This document shows positions 18,540 to 28,034 of a DNA stretch of 64,000 nt, piece after piece. The translations under genes and the position numbers were made by a program. Every line of letters starts with the position of its first letter. The stretch's first letter is position 1. The notes beneath the pieces are model-generated. The model was not told the origin of the DNA, did not search any database, and saw only the letters and a program-made list of their open reading frames with translations. Origin of the DNA: Pelagibius litoralis (lineage in GTDB: Bacteria; Pseudomonadota; Alphaproteobacteria; Kiloniellales; DSM-21159); the NCBI GenBank assembly GCA_029287455.1, contig JARFRB010000081.1, positions 1 through 64,000 of the forward strand, written 5' to 3'.

Positions 18540-20987
18540 CTACATACGCATGCGCTCCGCTTTCGGGTCGTACATCGGCGTCAGGCTTGCCAGGGCTGCG
18601 TGACGCTCGCCCGCGATCTCGATTTCGTAGCGCGAGGCCAGCACCTCCTCGGCCTCTTCGCCCTTGCAGGGCACGTAGCCCATCCCTATGGCCCCACCGA
18701 GGTAATGGCCGTAGTTGCCCGAGGTCACGATGGAGACGATCTTGCCGTCCCGCACCACCGCCTCGTTGTGGAAGAGGTGAAGCTCCGGATTCTCCAGGCG
18801 GAACTGGAGCAAACGCCGGCCGAGCCCGAACTGGCGGGTTCGCAGGACGGCTTCGCGCCCGATGAAATCACCCGGTTTGGATGTTTTGACGGCGAAGCCG
18901 AGTCCCGCCTCCAGCACGTTATCTTCGTCCGTGATGTCGTGACCGTAGTGGCGGAAGGCCTTCTCAATCCGGCAGCTATCCAAGGTATGCAGGCCGCAAA
19001 GCTTCAGGCCGAGGTTCGCGCCGGCGGCTTCCAGGGTCTCGAAGGCATGCGCGGCCTGATCCGTGGAGACATAAAGCTCCCATCCGAGCTCGCCCACGTA
19101 GCTCACCCGGTGCGCGCGGGCGAGGCCCAGGCCCAGCTCGATCTCCCGCGCGGTGCCGAAGGGATGGGCCGCGTTGGAGAAATCGTTGGGGCTCACCGCT
19201 TGCATGAGATCGCGTGCTTTCGGCCCCATGATGCATAGCACCGCCTCGGCCGCGGTGACGTCGGTGATCACCGCGACGTCGTCGCCCAGGTGCTTGCGCA
19301 GCCAGGCCAGGTCCCTTTGCAGGGTGGCGGCCGGCACCACGAAGAGGAAGCCAGTTTCGGAGAGGCGCGTCACGGTCAGGTCGCTCTCGATCCCCCCCTT
19401 GGAATTGAGCATCTGGGTGTAAACGACTCGCCCCTCTGGGACGTCCAAGTTCCCCGCGCAGACCCGCTGCACGAAGGCGAGCGCACCCGGTCCCTCCACG
19501 CGGATCTTGCCGAAGGAGGTCATGTCGAAAAGGCCGACACCCTCGCGCACTGCCATATGCTCGGCGCGCTGGTTCTCGAACCAATTCTGCCCACCCCAAT
19601 CGTAGCGGTAGGCGGCCTCTTGGCCGGGGGAAGCGAACCAGTTCGCCCTCTCCCAGCCGGCGGTCTCGCCAAAGACGGCCCCTCTGGCCTTTAGATGCTC
19701 GTGTAGGGGCGAGCGGCGCACGCCTCGCGCGGTTTCCACCTGACGGAAGGGAAAGTGATCCGCGTAGAGCAGGCCGAGGGTCTCGCTGACGCGCTCGCGT
19801 AGATAGCGGCGGTTGCGTTGGAAGGGCTGGGCGCGGCGGATGTCGACGTCCCAAAGATCGAAGGGCGGATGGCCCTCGTCCATCCAGGCGGCGAGTGCCA
19901 TTCCCGCACCGCCCGACGAGACGATACCGATGGAATTATATCCGGCCGCGACCCAATAGCCCTCTAACTCGGGCGCTTCGCCCAGGTAATAGCGGTCGTC
20001 AGGCGTGAAGCTCTCGGGGCCGTTGAAGAAGGTGTGAATGCCGGCGGTCTCGAACAGCGGCATCCGGTTCATGGCCAATTCGAGGATCGGTTCGAAGTGA
20101 TCGAAGTCCTCGGGCAGGGAGTCGAAGCAGAAATCCTCTGGGATGCCGCCCATGCCCCAGGGCTTTGCCTTCGGTTCGAAAGCGCCCAGCATCATCTTGC
20201 CGGCATCTTCCTTGTAGTAAGCGCATTCGTCCGGTACGCGCATTACCGGCAATCGCGACAGCCCCGCGACCGGCTCGGTGATGATGTAGAAATGCTCGGC
20301 CGCGTGGAGCGGCAGGGTGACACCCGAAGCCTCCGCGAAGTCGCGCGCCCACATGCCGCCACAGTTGACCACGTGCTCGGCGGCGATATGCCCGCTTTCC
20401 CCGTCGCGCTCCCAGTCGACCCCGGTGACCCGGCGGCCGTTGTCGGATACGCCCGTGACCTTGACCCCTTCGATGATCTTGGCGCCACGTTGCCGCGCGC
20501 CCTTGGCAAGGGCCATGGCGATATTCGCTGGATCGCACTGCCCGTCCCGGGGAAGGTGCACCGCCGCCACCACGTCCGATACGTTGAGGTGCGGGTAGAG
20601 CGCCTTGACTTGCGAGGCAGAGATTTCCTCCACCTCCACGTCGAAGGCGCGCGCCAGGGTGGCCTGGCGATAGATCTCCTCCTTGCGCGCCTCGGTGAGC
20701 GCCACGGTGATGGAGCCGGTCTGGCGCATGCCGGTGGCGACACCGGTCTCGCTCTCCAGTTTGACGTAGAGATCGGCGGAGTACTTGGCCAGCCGCGTCA
20801 TATTTTGGGTGGCGCGGAGCTGACCGATTAGGCCCGCCGCATGCCAGGTTGTACCGCAGGTGAGCTGCTTGCGCTCCAAGAGCACGATGTCCGTCCAGCC
20901 GCGTTCGGCCAAGTGGTAGGCGACGGAACAGCCGGAGACGCCGCCGCCGACGATAACCACACGCGCCTGTTTCGGCAGAGGTGTCAT
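18540..20987 (-). CDS. Dimethylglycine/sarcosine dehydrogenase-like FAD-GcvT fusion, copy A
   Basis: 815 residues. Residues 8-45 hold the FAD motif (VVIVGGGVSGCSVAYHLAER), and TTWHAAGLIGQLR contains the His that carries FAD covalently in DMGDH/SARDH proteins. The first ~400 residues are the amine-oxidising domain. From about residue 420 a GcvT-type folate domain follows (GLFDMTSFGKIRVEGPGAL; ending LASLTPMYDPKAERMRM). The enzyme would oxidise an N-methyl group and pass it to tetrahydrofolate. It overlaps the upstream paralogue by 4 bp and precedes the MttB-like gene by 36 bp, forming one operon. Confidence 0.88.
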   Translation of the reverse strand: MTPLPKQARVVIVGGGVSGCSVAYHLAERGWTDIVLLERKQLTCGTTWHAAGLIGQLRATQNMTRLAKYSADLYVKLESETGVATGMRQTGSITVALTEARKEEIYRQATLARAFDVEVEEISASQVKALYPHLNVSDVVAAVHLPRDGQCDPANIAMALAKGARQRGAKIIEGVKVTGVSDNGRRVTGVDWERDGESGHIAAEHVVNCGGMWARDFAEASGVTLPLHAAEHFYIITEPVAGLSRLPVMRVPDECAYYKEDAGKMMLGAFEPKAKPWGMGGIPEDFCFDSLPEDFDHFEPILELAMNRMPLFETAGIHTFFNGPESFTPDDRYYLGEAPELEGYWVAAGYNSIGIVSSGGAGMALAAWMDEGHPPFDLWDVDIRRAQPFQRNRRYLRERVSETLGLLYADHFPFRQVETARGVRRSPLHEHLKARGAVFGETAGWERANWFASPGQEAAYRYDWGGQNWFENQRAEHMAVREGVGLFDMTSFGKIRVEGPGALAFVQRVCAGNLDVPEGRVVYTQMLNSKGGIESDLTVTRLSETGFLFVVPAATLQRDLAWLRKHLGDDVAVITDVTAAEAVLCIMGPKARDLMQAVSPNDFSNAAHPFGTAREIELGLGLARAHRVSYVGELGWELYVSTDQAAHAFETLEAAGANLGLKLCGLHTLDSCRIEKAFRHYGHDITDEDNVLEAGLGFAVKTSKPGDFIGREAVLRTRQFGLGRRLLQFRLENPELHLFHNEAVVRDGKIVSIVTSGNYGHYLGGAIGMGYVPCKGEEAEEVLASRYEIEIAGERHAALASLTPMYDPKAERMRM

Positions 20988-23428
20988 GCGCGCAGTCTTT
21001 CGTTACTCGGATCCCAAAGCGGCCGGTTTTCCTGCACCGTGGCGCCAAAGCGCTCGCCGTAGATCTCGACCTGCAACTGTGTCCCCGGTTGGGCCAGGTC
21101 GGCGCGGATCATGCCCATGGCGATCGAGGCGTTCACCCGATAGCCCCAGGCGCCCGAAGTGGTTTCGCCGACGATCTCGCCGTTCCGCCAAACCGTGGAC
21201 ATGTAGGGGGCGTCGCATTCGCCCGCGTCCACCGTCATGATCACGCTGCGCTTCTTCACGCCGCGCTGTTTCTCGATCATCATGGCGGTCTTGCCGATGA
21301 ACTCTTCAGGTTTGTCGAGATTGACGAACCGGTCCAGGCCGCTTTCCAGCAGGCTGTAGTCAGTCGAAAGGTCGCCCTTCCAGGCCTTGTAGCCTTTTTC
21401 GAGGCGCAGGCTGTTCAAGGCCCACATCCCGAAGGGCTTGGCGCCTTCGCTCAGGACCGCGTCGTAAATTTCAGGCATGTCCGAGTTCGCCGCGTGAATT
21501 TCCCAGCCCAGTTCGCCCGCGAAGCTCACCCGCATCAAGTGGCAAGGCTTGCCCGCCACGGTCGCGGTTTGGTGGGTGAGCCAGGGCGCCGAAAGATCGG
21601 CTTCGGCGATGACTTCGAACAGCCCGCGGGCCTGGGGTCCCGAAACGATCAGCGTGTCGATTTCGCCCGAGCGATCCGTCAAGGACAGTCCCGGGGCCAG
21701 GTGCCGTTGCAGCCATTCGAAGTCGTGCCACTGGGCGGTAGCCGCCGTGATCAGGGTGAAGCGATCCTCGCCCTGGTTGACGACAGACATTTCGGTGAGA
21801 ACCCGGCCGCGTGAATCCGGGAAGTACGCAAGATTCATCCGCCCGGCCTTGGGCAACCCGCCGGCGATCATGGTGCGCAGCCAGTCGCCGGCCCCGGCGC
21901 CGCTCAGCTCGAAACGCGAGAAGCCGGGCAGGCTGAGCACGCCGACGCTATCGCGCACGGCCTCGCATTCCTCCCGGATCCGGGGCTCCCAGGGGCCCGC
22001 CCGGCCCCAGGTCTGGGTCGCCTCCTCGGAGATATCGTCCCCGGGCTTGGCAAACCAGTTCGCCCGCTCCCAGCCATTGTAGGCGCCGAACTGGGCGCCG
22101 AGGCCCTTCAGCCGCTCGTGGATGGAGGAGGTTCGGCGGTCGGGGGCCGCCGGCCAGCGGTGCCACGGAAAGTGCATCGCGTATTCGTGTCCGTAGACTT
22201 CCATCCCCTTCGCAACGCAGTAGTCAGCGTCGGTGTAGCCCGTGTAGCGGCGGGGGTCGCAGGACCACATGTCCCACTCGGTCTGGCCTTCGGTGATCCA
22301 CTCGGCGAGCACCTTGCCCGCGCCGCCGCCTTGGGCGATGCCGAAAGTGAAGACGCAAGCTTCGAAGGCGTTGGGAACGCCGGGCATCGGGCCGATCAAG
22401 GGATTGCCGTCCGGCGCGTAGGGGATCGGGCCGTTGATGACTCTCGAGATCCCACCCGTCCCTAGCAGCGGCACGCGCGCCATCGCGTCCTCGATGTAGA
22501 ATTCCAGCCGGTCGAGATCGTCCGGGAAGAGTTGAAAGCTGAAGTCCTCCGGCAAGGGGTCGTCCGGCGTGGCCCAGTGGGCGCGGCAGTTGCGCTCGTA
22601 GGGCCCCAGATTGAAGCCGTATTTCTCTTGGCGCAGGTAATAGGAGATATCGACGTCGCGCAGCAGGGGCAGCTTGCGCCCAGCCTCCTTCGACCAAGCC
22701 TCGATCTCGGGGATTTCCTTGGAGAGCAGATACTGGTGGCTCATCACCATCATCGGCACCGTGCGGCCGCCGAAGGGCTTGAACCACTCGCCCACGCGCT
22801 GTGCGTAATAGCCGGCGGCGTTGACCACGATCTCGCAGCGGATGTCGCCTTTCTCGGTGTGAACGATCCACTCGCCGTTTTCGCGGTCGATGCCGGTGGC
22901 GGGGGTGTGGCGCAAGATCTTGGCGCCGAAATCCCGCGCGCCCTTGGCCAGGGCCTGGGTGAGCTGGGCCGGGTCGATGTCGCCGTCGGCGGGGTCGTAG
23001 AGCGCGCCGGCGAGATCGTGCGTTTCCAGGAAGGGATACTTCGGCTTGATCTCATCGGGCCCGAGCACTTCCAGGTCCATGCCCTGATAGCGGCCCATGC
23101 CCTTGGCACGCTCGAATTCCTGCATGCGCTCGCGCGAGTGGGCAAGGCGGATCGAGCCGGTCACGTGGTAGTTCATGGGGTAGTCGACCGCCGCACCCAG
23201 GCCGCGATAAAGCTCGGTCGAATAGCGCTGCATGTTCATGATCGACCAGGAGGTGGAAAAGGTCGGCACATTCCCGGCCGCGTGCCAGGTTGAACCGGCC
23301 GTCAGCTCGTTCTTTTCCAGCAACACGCAGTCCGACCAGCCGGCCTTGGCCAGATGATAGAGCGCGGAAACACCGACCGCGCCGCCCCCAATAATCACGA
23401 CCCGCGCCGTCGTTGGAATGTCCGCCAT
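20984..23428 (-). CDS. Dimethylglycine/sarcosine dehydrogenase-like FAD-GcvT fusion, copy B
   Basis: 814 residues with the same two-domain plan as its downstream neighbour: VVIIGGGAVGVSALYHLAKA for FAD binding, STWHAAGNVPTFS with the covalent-FAD His, then GVLSLPGFSRFELSGAGAGD and PLWDPSNERLRA in the GcvT part. The HAAG context differs from copy A (NVPTFSTS versus LIGQLRAT), suggesting a different methylated amine. ATG at 23428 is preceded by GGGAGA; a longer frame to 23488 lacks FAD-domain similarity in its extra part. It is first in the operon and divergent from the LysR gene. Confidence 0.88.
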   Translation of the reverse strand: MADIPTTARVVIIGGGAVGVSALYHLAKAGWSDCVLLEKNELTAGSTWHAAGNVPTFSTSWSIMNMQRYSTELYRGLGAAVDYPMNYHVTGSIRLAHSRERMQEFERAKGMGRYQGMDLEVLGPDEIKPKYPFLETHDLAGALYDPADGDIDPAQLTQALAKGARDFGAKILRHTPATGIDRENGEWIVHTEKGDIRCEIVVNAAGYYAQRVGEWFKPFGGRTVPMMVMSHQYLLSKEIPEIEAWSKEAGRKLPLLRDVDISYYLRQEKYGFNLGPYERNCRAHWATPDDPLPEDFSFQLFPDDLDRLEFYIEDAMARVPLLGTGGISRVINGPIPYAPDGNPLIGPMPGVPNAFEACVFTFGIAQGGGAGKVLAEWITEGQTEWDMWSCDPRRYTGYTDADYCVAKGMEVYGHEYAMHFPWHRWPAAPDRRTSSIHERLKGLGAQFGAYNGWERANWFAKPGDDISEEATQTWGRAGPWEPRIREECEAVRDSVGVLSLPGFSRFELSGAGAGDWLRTMIAGGLPKAGRMNLAYFPDSRGRVLTEMSVVNQGEDRFTLITAATAQWHDFEWLQRHLAPGLSLTDRSGEIDTLIVSGPQARGLFEVIAEADLSAPWLTHQTATVAGKPCHLMRVSFAGELGWEIHAANSDMPEIYDAVLSEGAKPFGMWALNSLRLEKGYKAWKGDLSTDYSLLESGLDRFVNLDKPEEFIGKTAMMIEKQRGVKKRSVIMTVDAGECDAPYMSTVWRNGEIVGETTSGAWGYRVNASIAMGMIRADLAQPGTQLQVEIYGERFGATVQENRPLWDPSNERLRA

Positions 23429-23507
23429 CTCTCGATTCTCCCAGGTGTTCGGTTTTGACAGTATCGGCAGGCGCCGTTGCCGTTTCAATTCGCCCGATGC
23501 ATATTTA

Positions 23508-23528
23508 TTAATCGGAATTGGCGATTAA
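23508..23528. promoter_or_regulatory. LysR-type binding site (inverted repeat)
   Basis: TTAATCG (23508-23514) and CGATTAA (23522-23528) are perfect 7-bp inverted arms around a 7-bp spacer, containing the T-N11-A pattern of LysR boxes. It lies in the divergent region, 8 bp before the LysR start codon and about 80 bp before the demethylation operon, positioned for autoregulation and operon control. Confidence 0.6.
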
Positions 23529-23536
23529 GTTACACA

Positions 23537-24460
23537 ATGCAAATCGATCTGATCGAGACCTTTCTCGACCTCTGCGAGACCCGCAACTTCAACCGCACCG
23601 CCGAGCGGCTTGGCGTCACCCAGTCCACGGTCTCCGGCCGGGTGAAGGCCTTGGAGCGCGAATTGGGAATCCGCCTCTTCGTCCGGTCTCGCTCGGGCAC
23701 CGAGTTGACGACCGAGGGGTTGCGCTTCGAGCCCCACGCCCGGGGCTTACGCCACGGCTGGACCGAGGCGCGCCATGCGGTCCGCGCGGCGGGTACAGGG
23801 GCGGTGACCATGCGCATCGGGCTTCAGCTCGACCTGGTTAGCGGCCGCTTCAGCGAGCTGATCGGCGCGTTTCGCGCGGCCTTGCCCGATGCCTCGTTCT
23901 TCTTCGAGGCCGACTACTCCCAGCAAATGTGTTCCGACCTGGTGGCGGGAAAGGAAGACTTCGCGATCCTGTTCTCTCCGCGCAATCACCCGGACCTCTA
24001 CTTCGAGACGGTTGGCGAGATCGCCTACTCCATGGTTTCGACTGACGCGGATTCCTTATCCGCGGTTCCACCTTCGGCCTACTATCTCGGGAATTATTCC
24101 CCGGCTTTCGCCCAAACCCACGCGGCCTTGCTGCCCGGGCTGATGTCCGCGTCCTTGTCCATCGGCCAAAGCGCGGGAATGGTGGAGTTGCTGAGGTCCT
24201 TCGGCGGCACGGCCTACGTTCTGAAGCCCTCGGCGGAAGAGCTTATCGGCGCGGGCGTCTGCCGCCCGGTGGCAGACGCGCCAGTCATCCCCCAAGCGGT
24301 CTTTGCGGGGATCCCCCTCCGCCACCGCCATCGCGGCGTTTACCGGCACCTTCTGCAGGTCTTGCGCGGGCATTTCGCGCCCGAGACCAGCCTTGTCCGG
24401 GCCGGAACCGGCACGCGGCACGCGCTTCGATTGGGCGAGGAGAAACCTGATCCGGCCTAG
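23537..24460 (+). CDS. LysR family transcriptional regulator
   Basis: 307-residue regulator. The HTH is at residues 1-60 (FNRTAERLGVTQSTVSGRVK), with ELGIRLFVRSRSGTELTTEG completing the wing. The effector domain follows from about residue 90. ATG at 23537 is the standard family start, though no clear ribosome site precedes it. It is divergent from the FAD-GcvT/MttB operon, with a dyad at 23508-23528 between, so it most likely controls methylamine or betaine demethylation genes. The inducer is unknown. Confidence 0.92.
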   Translation: MQIDLIETFLDLCETRNFNRTAERLGVTQSTVSGRVKALERELGIRLFVRSRSGTELTTEGLRFEPHARGLRHGWTEARHAVRAAGTGAVTMRIGLQLDLVSGRFSELIGAFRAALPDASFFFEADYSQQMCSDLVAGKEDFAILFSPRNHPDLYFETVGEIAYSMVSTDADSLSAVPPSAYYLGNYSPAFAQTHAALLPGLMSASLSIGQSAGMVELLRSFGGTAYVLKPSAEELIGAGVCRPVADAPVIPQAVFAGIPLRHRHRGVYRHLLQVLRGHFAPETSLVRAGTGTRHALRLGEEKPDPA

Positions 24461-24483
24461 CGGGAGGGTGCCGCCTTCCAGCG

Positions 24484-25731
24484 TTAGCGCGCGCCCACTC
24501 TCGGCAAGGGCGGTGGTTGGCGGGAAATCGGGGACATAGCGTCGCCGCCCGAGGAGGGACAGCCAGGCTGCACCCCGCTCTCATCGCGCTGGATCCCAGC
24601 CTTTTTCAGGAGGCTGGACATCCTGCGGGAAAAGTAAGCCAGGGTCGGAAGCGGGTCGGACGCTTGGAAGATCGGATGCACGGCCCGGAAGCCATCCCGC
24701 AGGAAGTCCCACGCCGTGCTAAGGCGTTTTGGCCCTGGTTTTGCCAGCCGGCGCAAGAATTCCGCTTCGATGGCCTGATACCGCTGTCCGGTGTCCGACA
24801 CTTCGGGGAGGCGAAAGCTGCGTCCGGTCGCCAGTCGCGCCCAGGCGTCCGCTCCGGTAAGGCCACAGGCGGAGGTCAAGGCATGCTCGCCGTCTATGCG
24901 CCCGTTGAGGTCGATGAGGGAGAACCGCCCCTCGCGGGTCTCCAGGAATTGCAGGCTCATCAGGCCGACCCATCCCAGTTTCGCTGCGATCCGCTCGGCC
25001 CAGGCGCGAAGCGGCAGCGGCACTCGCTGGCTTTCGGCCAAGGCGATGGGGCCGGTATCCGACATCCGCTCTTGCAAGGTCGCCCGGAAATGTTCTGCGG
25101 CGATGCAATGAGCCTCGTCGGCGAAGACGACATAGGTGACGAGCCGGCCCGGCACGTAATCTTGCAGCACGGGCGCGCCACCGGCCCGCCGGATCGCCGC
25201 GATGTGCTCCTTGGCTTCGGCCTCGCTCCTGGCGACGGTGGCTTCGTTGCGCGGCAGCCCCGCGGGGCGGCCGGGGGTCCAGTGTAACCGGGGCTTCACC
25301 ACAACCGGATAGCCAGTCTCCGGCCCGCCGTCTTCCCCCGCAAGCCGGGTGCGCGGCGTCGGCACGCCGCACTTCTGGGCAAGCTCGGCGAGGCCGATCT
25401 TGTCGATCGCTTGCAGAACGCGGTCATGGGGCGCGTAGGGAAGGTCGGCCTTCAGATCGTTCCGGATCGCCGACACCGCGATGAGTGCCGTATCGCTTGT
25501 TGGAAGAAAAAGCTCGTAGCCCTCCTCCGCGACCGCAGCGTTCAGGGCGCTCGCGAACCTGGAAAGATCGCCTGAAGGTTCCGGCACCTGATGCCAGCGC
25601 CCGGCCCGGCGCGACAGAGACGCCCAGCCCCAGCGTCGCTCGGAGGCAACACCGACAAACCAGCCTGCCCTCTCCAACTCTCGCGCGGCGGCGAGCGCGC
25701 CCGTCCCGTCGCCGACGAGAAGCGCTTTCAT
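24484..25731 (-). CDS. ATP-grasp domain protein
   Basis: 415 residues. The N terminus resembles a pre-ATP-grasp fold (ALLVGDGTGALAAARELERA). The ATP-grasp core follows: GYPVVVKPRLHWTPG holds the phosphate-binding Lys, and RFSLIDLNGRIDGEHALTSA the metal-binding acidic/Asn pair. The family joins a carboxylate to an amine or thiol with ATP. The tail after ~residue 385 looks disordered (Pro-rich). It overlaps the glycosyltransferase gene by 4 bp, so they are co-translated. The product is unknown; a surface polymer or small amide conjugate is possible. Confidence 0.82.
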   Translation of the reverse strand: MKALLVGDGTGALAAARELERAGWFVGVASERRWGWASLSRRAGRWHQVPEPSGDLSRFASALNAAVAEEGYELFLPTSDTALIAVSAIRNDLKADLPYAPHDRVLQAIDKIGLAELAQKCGVPTPRTRLAGEDGGPETGYPVVVKPRLHWTPGRPAGLPRNEATVARSEAEAKEHIAAIRRAGGAPVLQDYVPGRLVTYVVFADEAHCIAAEHFRATLQERMSDTGPIALAESQRVPLPLRAWAERIAAKLGWVGLMSLQFLETREGRFSLIDLNGRIDGEHALTSACGLTGADAWARLATGRSFRLPEVSDTGQRYQAIEAEFLRRLAKPGPKRLSTAWDFLRDGFRAVHPIFQASDPLPTLAYFSRRMSSLLKKAGIQRDESGVQPGCPSSGGDAMSPISRQPPPLPRVGAR

Positions 25732-26906
25732 GACCGGTTGGCGGTATGCAAGTGCCTGTGCATGGCCAAGAGCTCTTCGGCGCTCAAGGCCGAGTGGCGC
25801 TTCTTCTCCAAGGCGCTGGTGTAGGCCTCGAGGTGAAGCTGAACGGACCTGCTGGTTGGGAAGACTTGACTGACATGGTGGTAGCCCGCTTGCCCGAGAT
25901 CGCGCCAGCGGTCGTTGGTCAGCAGGTGACGCAGGTCTCGCTCCAGGTTGTCCGGGGTGGTGGCGCGACCGAATCGTGAACTGAAACCATCGGGATCGTT
26001 GAAGCTCAGAACCGCGCAGCCATAGGACAAGGCTTCCACGAAGACGTTGGGCAAGCCTTCGCGTGCCGCGGTGTTAACGCAGATCCAGCTTTCCTTGTAG
26101 ATCTCGAACAGGGCGTCGGTGGTGAACTGGTTTAGAATGCCGGGCATTTCCAGGTTGGGGATGTCGCCATAGACTTGGCGAAGCATGGCGTCCCGGTCCG
26201 GATCCGAACAGCCACCGACCGCAACGAAGCGGACCTCCGGGAACTTCGGTGCAAGCTCGAAGAAGAGCTCGGGCCGCTTGCGGGCGTCCCAGCGGGCAAC
26301 GAAGCAAACGGTGGGGCGCTCGGCCTTCTCGCTCGGTTGCGGGATATCGAAGGGTGTGGGAAGGAAGACCGGTGGTTCCGCCAGCCCATACTTCTTTGCG
26401 ACTTTCTCGCCAAGGAAGTGGGCGGGCACGTAGCGCCCGTCGGCCTTGCGCACCGCATGGGCGACCAGCGGGTTGTCGATGTAGAACGAATAGAACAGGG
26501 CGCCGAGCTTTGCCTTCGCGCTCACGTTCCCGGACATGCCGTACTTCAGTTCGATCCAGCGGTCGTTGAGATCGAGCGGGTCGCGGAAGGTGACGATGTG
26601 CGCGGCCTCCGGGCAAGCTTTCCGGGCGAGATAAGTCACCATGGAGGCATCCTGGGAATGATAGATATCGGCCCCGATGTCCCGCAGCAGGCGGGTCGCC
26701 GCCCCATGATCGAAAGCCGGGTAGCTGATGACGGTGATGCCGTCCATCTCGAAGGCGCTTTCGGCGATGTCCCTCGGCCGCGGAATCACGGCGAAGACTT
26801 CGTGGCCCAGCTTCGACAGTTCGCGGCCGATCATGCGGGTGGCCCGACCGAAGCCGCCGAACTTCTTCACCCCGAACATCTCGATGCAGATAAAGCAGAT
26901 TCTCAT
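25728..26906 (-). CDS. Glycosyltransferase family 4 protein
   Basis: 392 residues with the GT-B, GT4 pattern. The N-terminal domain starts MRICFICIEMFGVKKFGGFG with the glycine-rich acceptor loop. The C-terminal donor domain contains VCFVARWDARKRPELFFELA and the EGLPNVFVEALSYGCAVLSF E-x7-E motif that holds the nucleotide sugar. It acts at the cytoplasmic side. Its stop overlaps the start of the ATP-grasp gene, suggesting joint modification of one product. Neither donor nor acceptor can be named from sequence. Confidence 0.9.
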   Translation of the reverse strand: MRICFICIEMFGVKKFGGFGRATRMIGRELSKLGHEVFAVIPRPRDIAESAFEMDGITVISYPAFDHGAATRLLRDIGADIYHSQDASMVTYLARKACPEAAHIVTFRDPLDLNDRWIELKYGMSGNVSAKAKLGALFYSFYIDNPLVAHAVRKADGRYVPAHFLGEKVAKKYGLAEPPVFLPTPFDIPQPSEKAERPTVCFVARWDARKRPELFFELAPKFPEVRFVAVGGCSDPDRDAMLRQVYGDIPNLEMPGILNQFTTDALFEIYKESWICVNTAAREGLPNVFVEALSYGCAVLSFNDPDGFSSRFGRATTPDNLERDLRHLLTNDRWRDLGQAGYHHVSQVFPTSRSVQLHLEAYTSALEKKRHSALSAEELLAMHRHLHTANRS

Positions 26907-27087
26907 GTGCGTATGCCCGCGTCAAAAATTGGCCTGGCGCGTTCGCGATCTCGGTCTTCGGTACGCGCCGATGGAATTCACAGAGTCTAGCTGGAATTTG
27001 AAATTCGGCGGGCGCCTTAGGGAGTAGATTTTTTGTTTTCCTGGGTAACGCTTCCGAAAGAGCAGCGGCTACACAGTTCGAAGCATT

Positions 27088-27921
27088 TCAAAGCCAGGAG
27101 GTCCGATAGCCGTCTTGGCGCCAAAGGATGGGAAAAAAGCTTTCGTCCATCTCCTCGCTGCCCTGCCGTTTATAGCGGCTGTAGATGGGGCTGACGTTGC
27201 GCGGGTGGAAGCGCGCCTCGCTCGACATGCAGTGGGCGACAAGCGCACGGCGCGGCGCGGGGCCGTGGTTGTTCCGTGAGCCATGCCAGGTCCGCCCGTG
27301 ATGAAGGACGCAAGAGCCCGCGGGCACCTCGATGGCGAGAGTTTCGAAGTCCTCGTGGCCGGCGTTCCGCGCCGCCGCCCGCAGTTCGACTGCCGGATCT
27401 TCCGGGGCGTGGAAACGTTCGATCGGATCCGAGAGCGGCCACACATGCGAGCCTGGCACGTACTCGATCGTCCCCTGATTGGCGCGGGTATCGTCCAGCA
27501 CGATCCAGCAGGTCATCATCTCGTTCGGCAGGATCCAGTCCTGATAGCTGTCGTCTTGATGAAAGCCGAGCGCCCGCGCGCCAGGAGGTTTCCAGATAAC
27601 GTTGTCTTGATTGATGCGCGCACCCGGCCAGCCGCGCAACTCCGCGCAGGCTTGGCCGATATCCTCTCTAGTGACGATCCGGCGCAGCGTGAGATCCGAT
27701 TTCCAGGCGTTGCAGATCTGACGGGTGTGATCGGCGGGACTGGCATCCGCGCGCCAATTCCATTCGTCGGGCCGTAGCCCGGTCTCGAACTCTCCGGCGA
27801 ACAAGGGTTCGAAGCGCGACCGGGCGGCCTCGACGTCGGCCTTGTAGAGCATGCCTTCGACGACGAGAAATCCGGTTTCGGCGAAGGTGTCGATCTGGGC
27901 CTGTTTCAGGGAAATCGCCAC
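27088..27921 (-). CDS. Phytanoyl-CoA dioxygenase (PhyH) family protein
   Basis: 277-residue Fe(II)/2-oxoglutarate oxygenase. FHQDDSYQDWI carries the His-x-Asp iron ligands, and SCVLHHGRTWHGSRNNHGP the distal His and the Arg that holds 2-oxoglutarate. TCWIVLDDTRANQGTIEYVP is the family beta strand. I chose GTG at 27921 because GGAGG lies just before it; a longer frame to 27972 adds unrelated residues. The gene stands between the glycosyltransferase gene and the second LacI gene, on the same strand as both, but with gaps over 100 bp. The substrate is unknown. Confidence 0.87.
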   Translation of the reverse strand: MAISLKQAQIDTFAETGFLVVEGMLYKADVEAARSRFEPLFAGEFETGLRPDEWNWRADASPADHTRQICNAWKSDLTLRRIVTREDIGQACAELRGWPGARINQDNVIWKPPGARALGFHQDDSYQDWILPNEMMTCWIVLDDTRANQGTIEYVPGSHVWPLSDPIERFHAPEDPAVELRAAARNAGHEDFETLAIEVPAGSCVLHHGRTWHGSRNNHGPAPRRALVAHCMSSEARFHPRNVSPIYSRYKRQGSEEMDESFFPILWRQDGYRTSWL

Positions 27922-28034
27922 TGTGCCTCCGCGGTTCGTGGAAAGAGGTTGGAGCGAGACCGAGCCTATCACGGCCGCCGCTTTGGGCGGGAGTGCATTG
28001 CGGGTTCAGCGGGGATGCCTGCGCGGGGCCGAAA

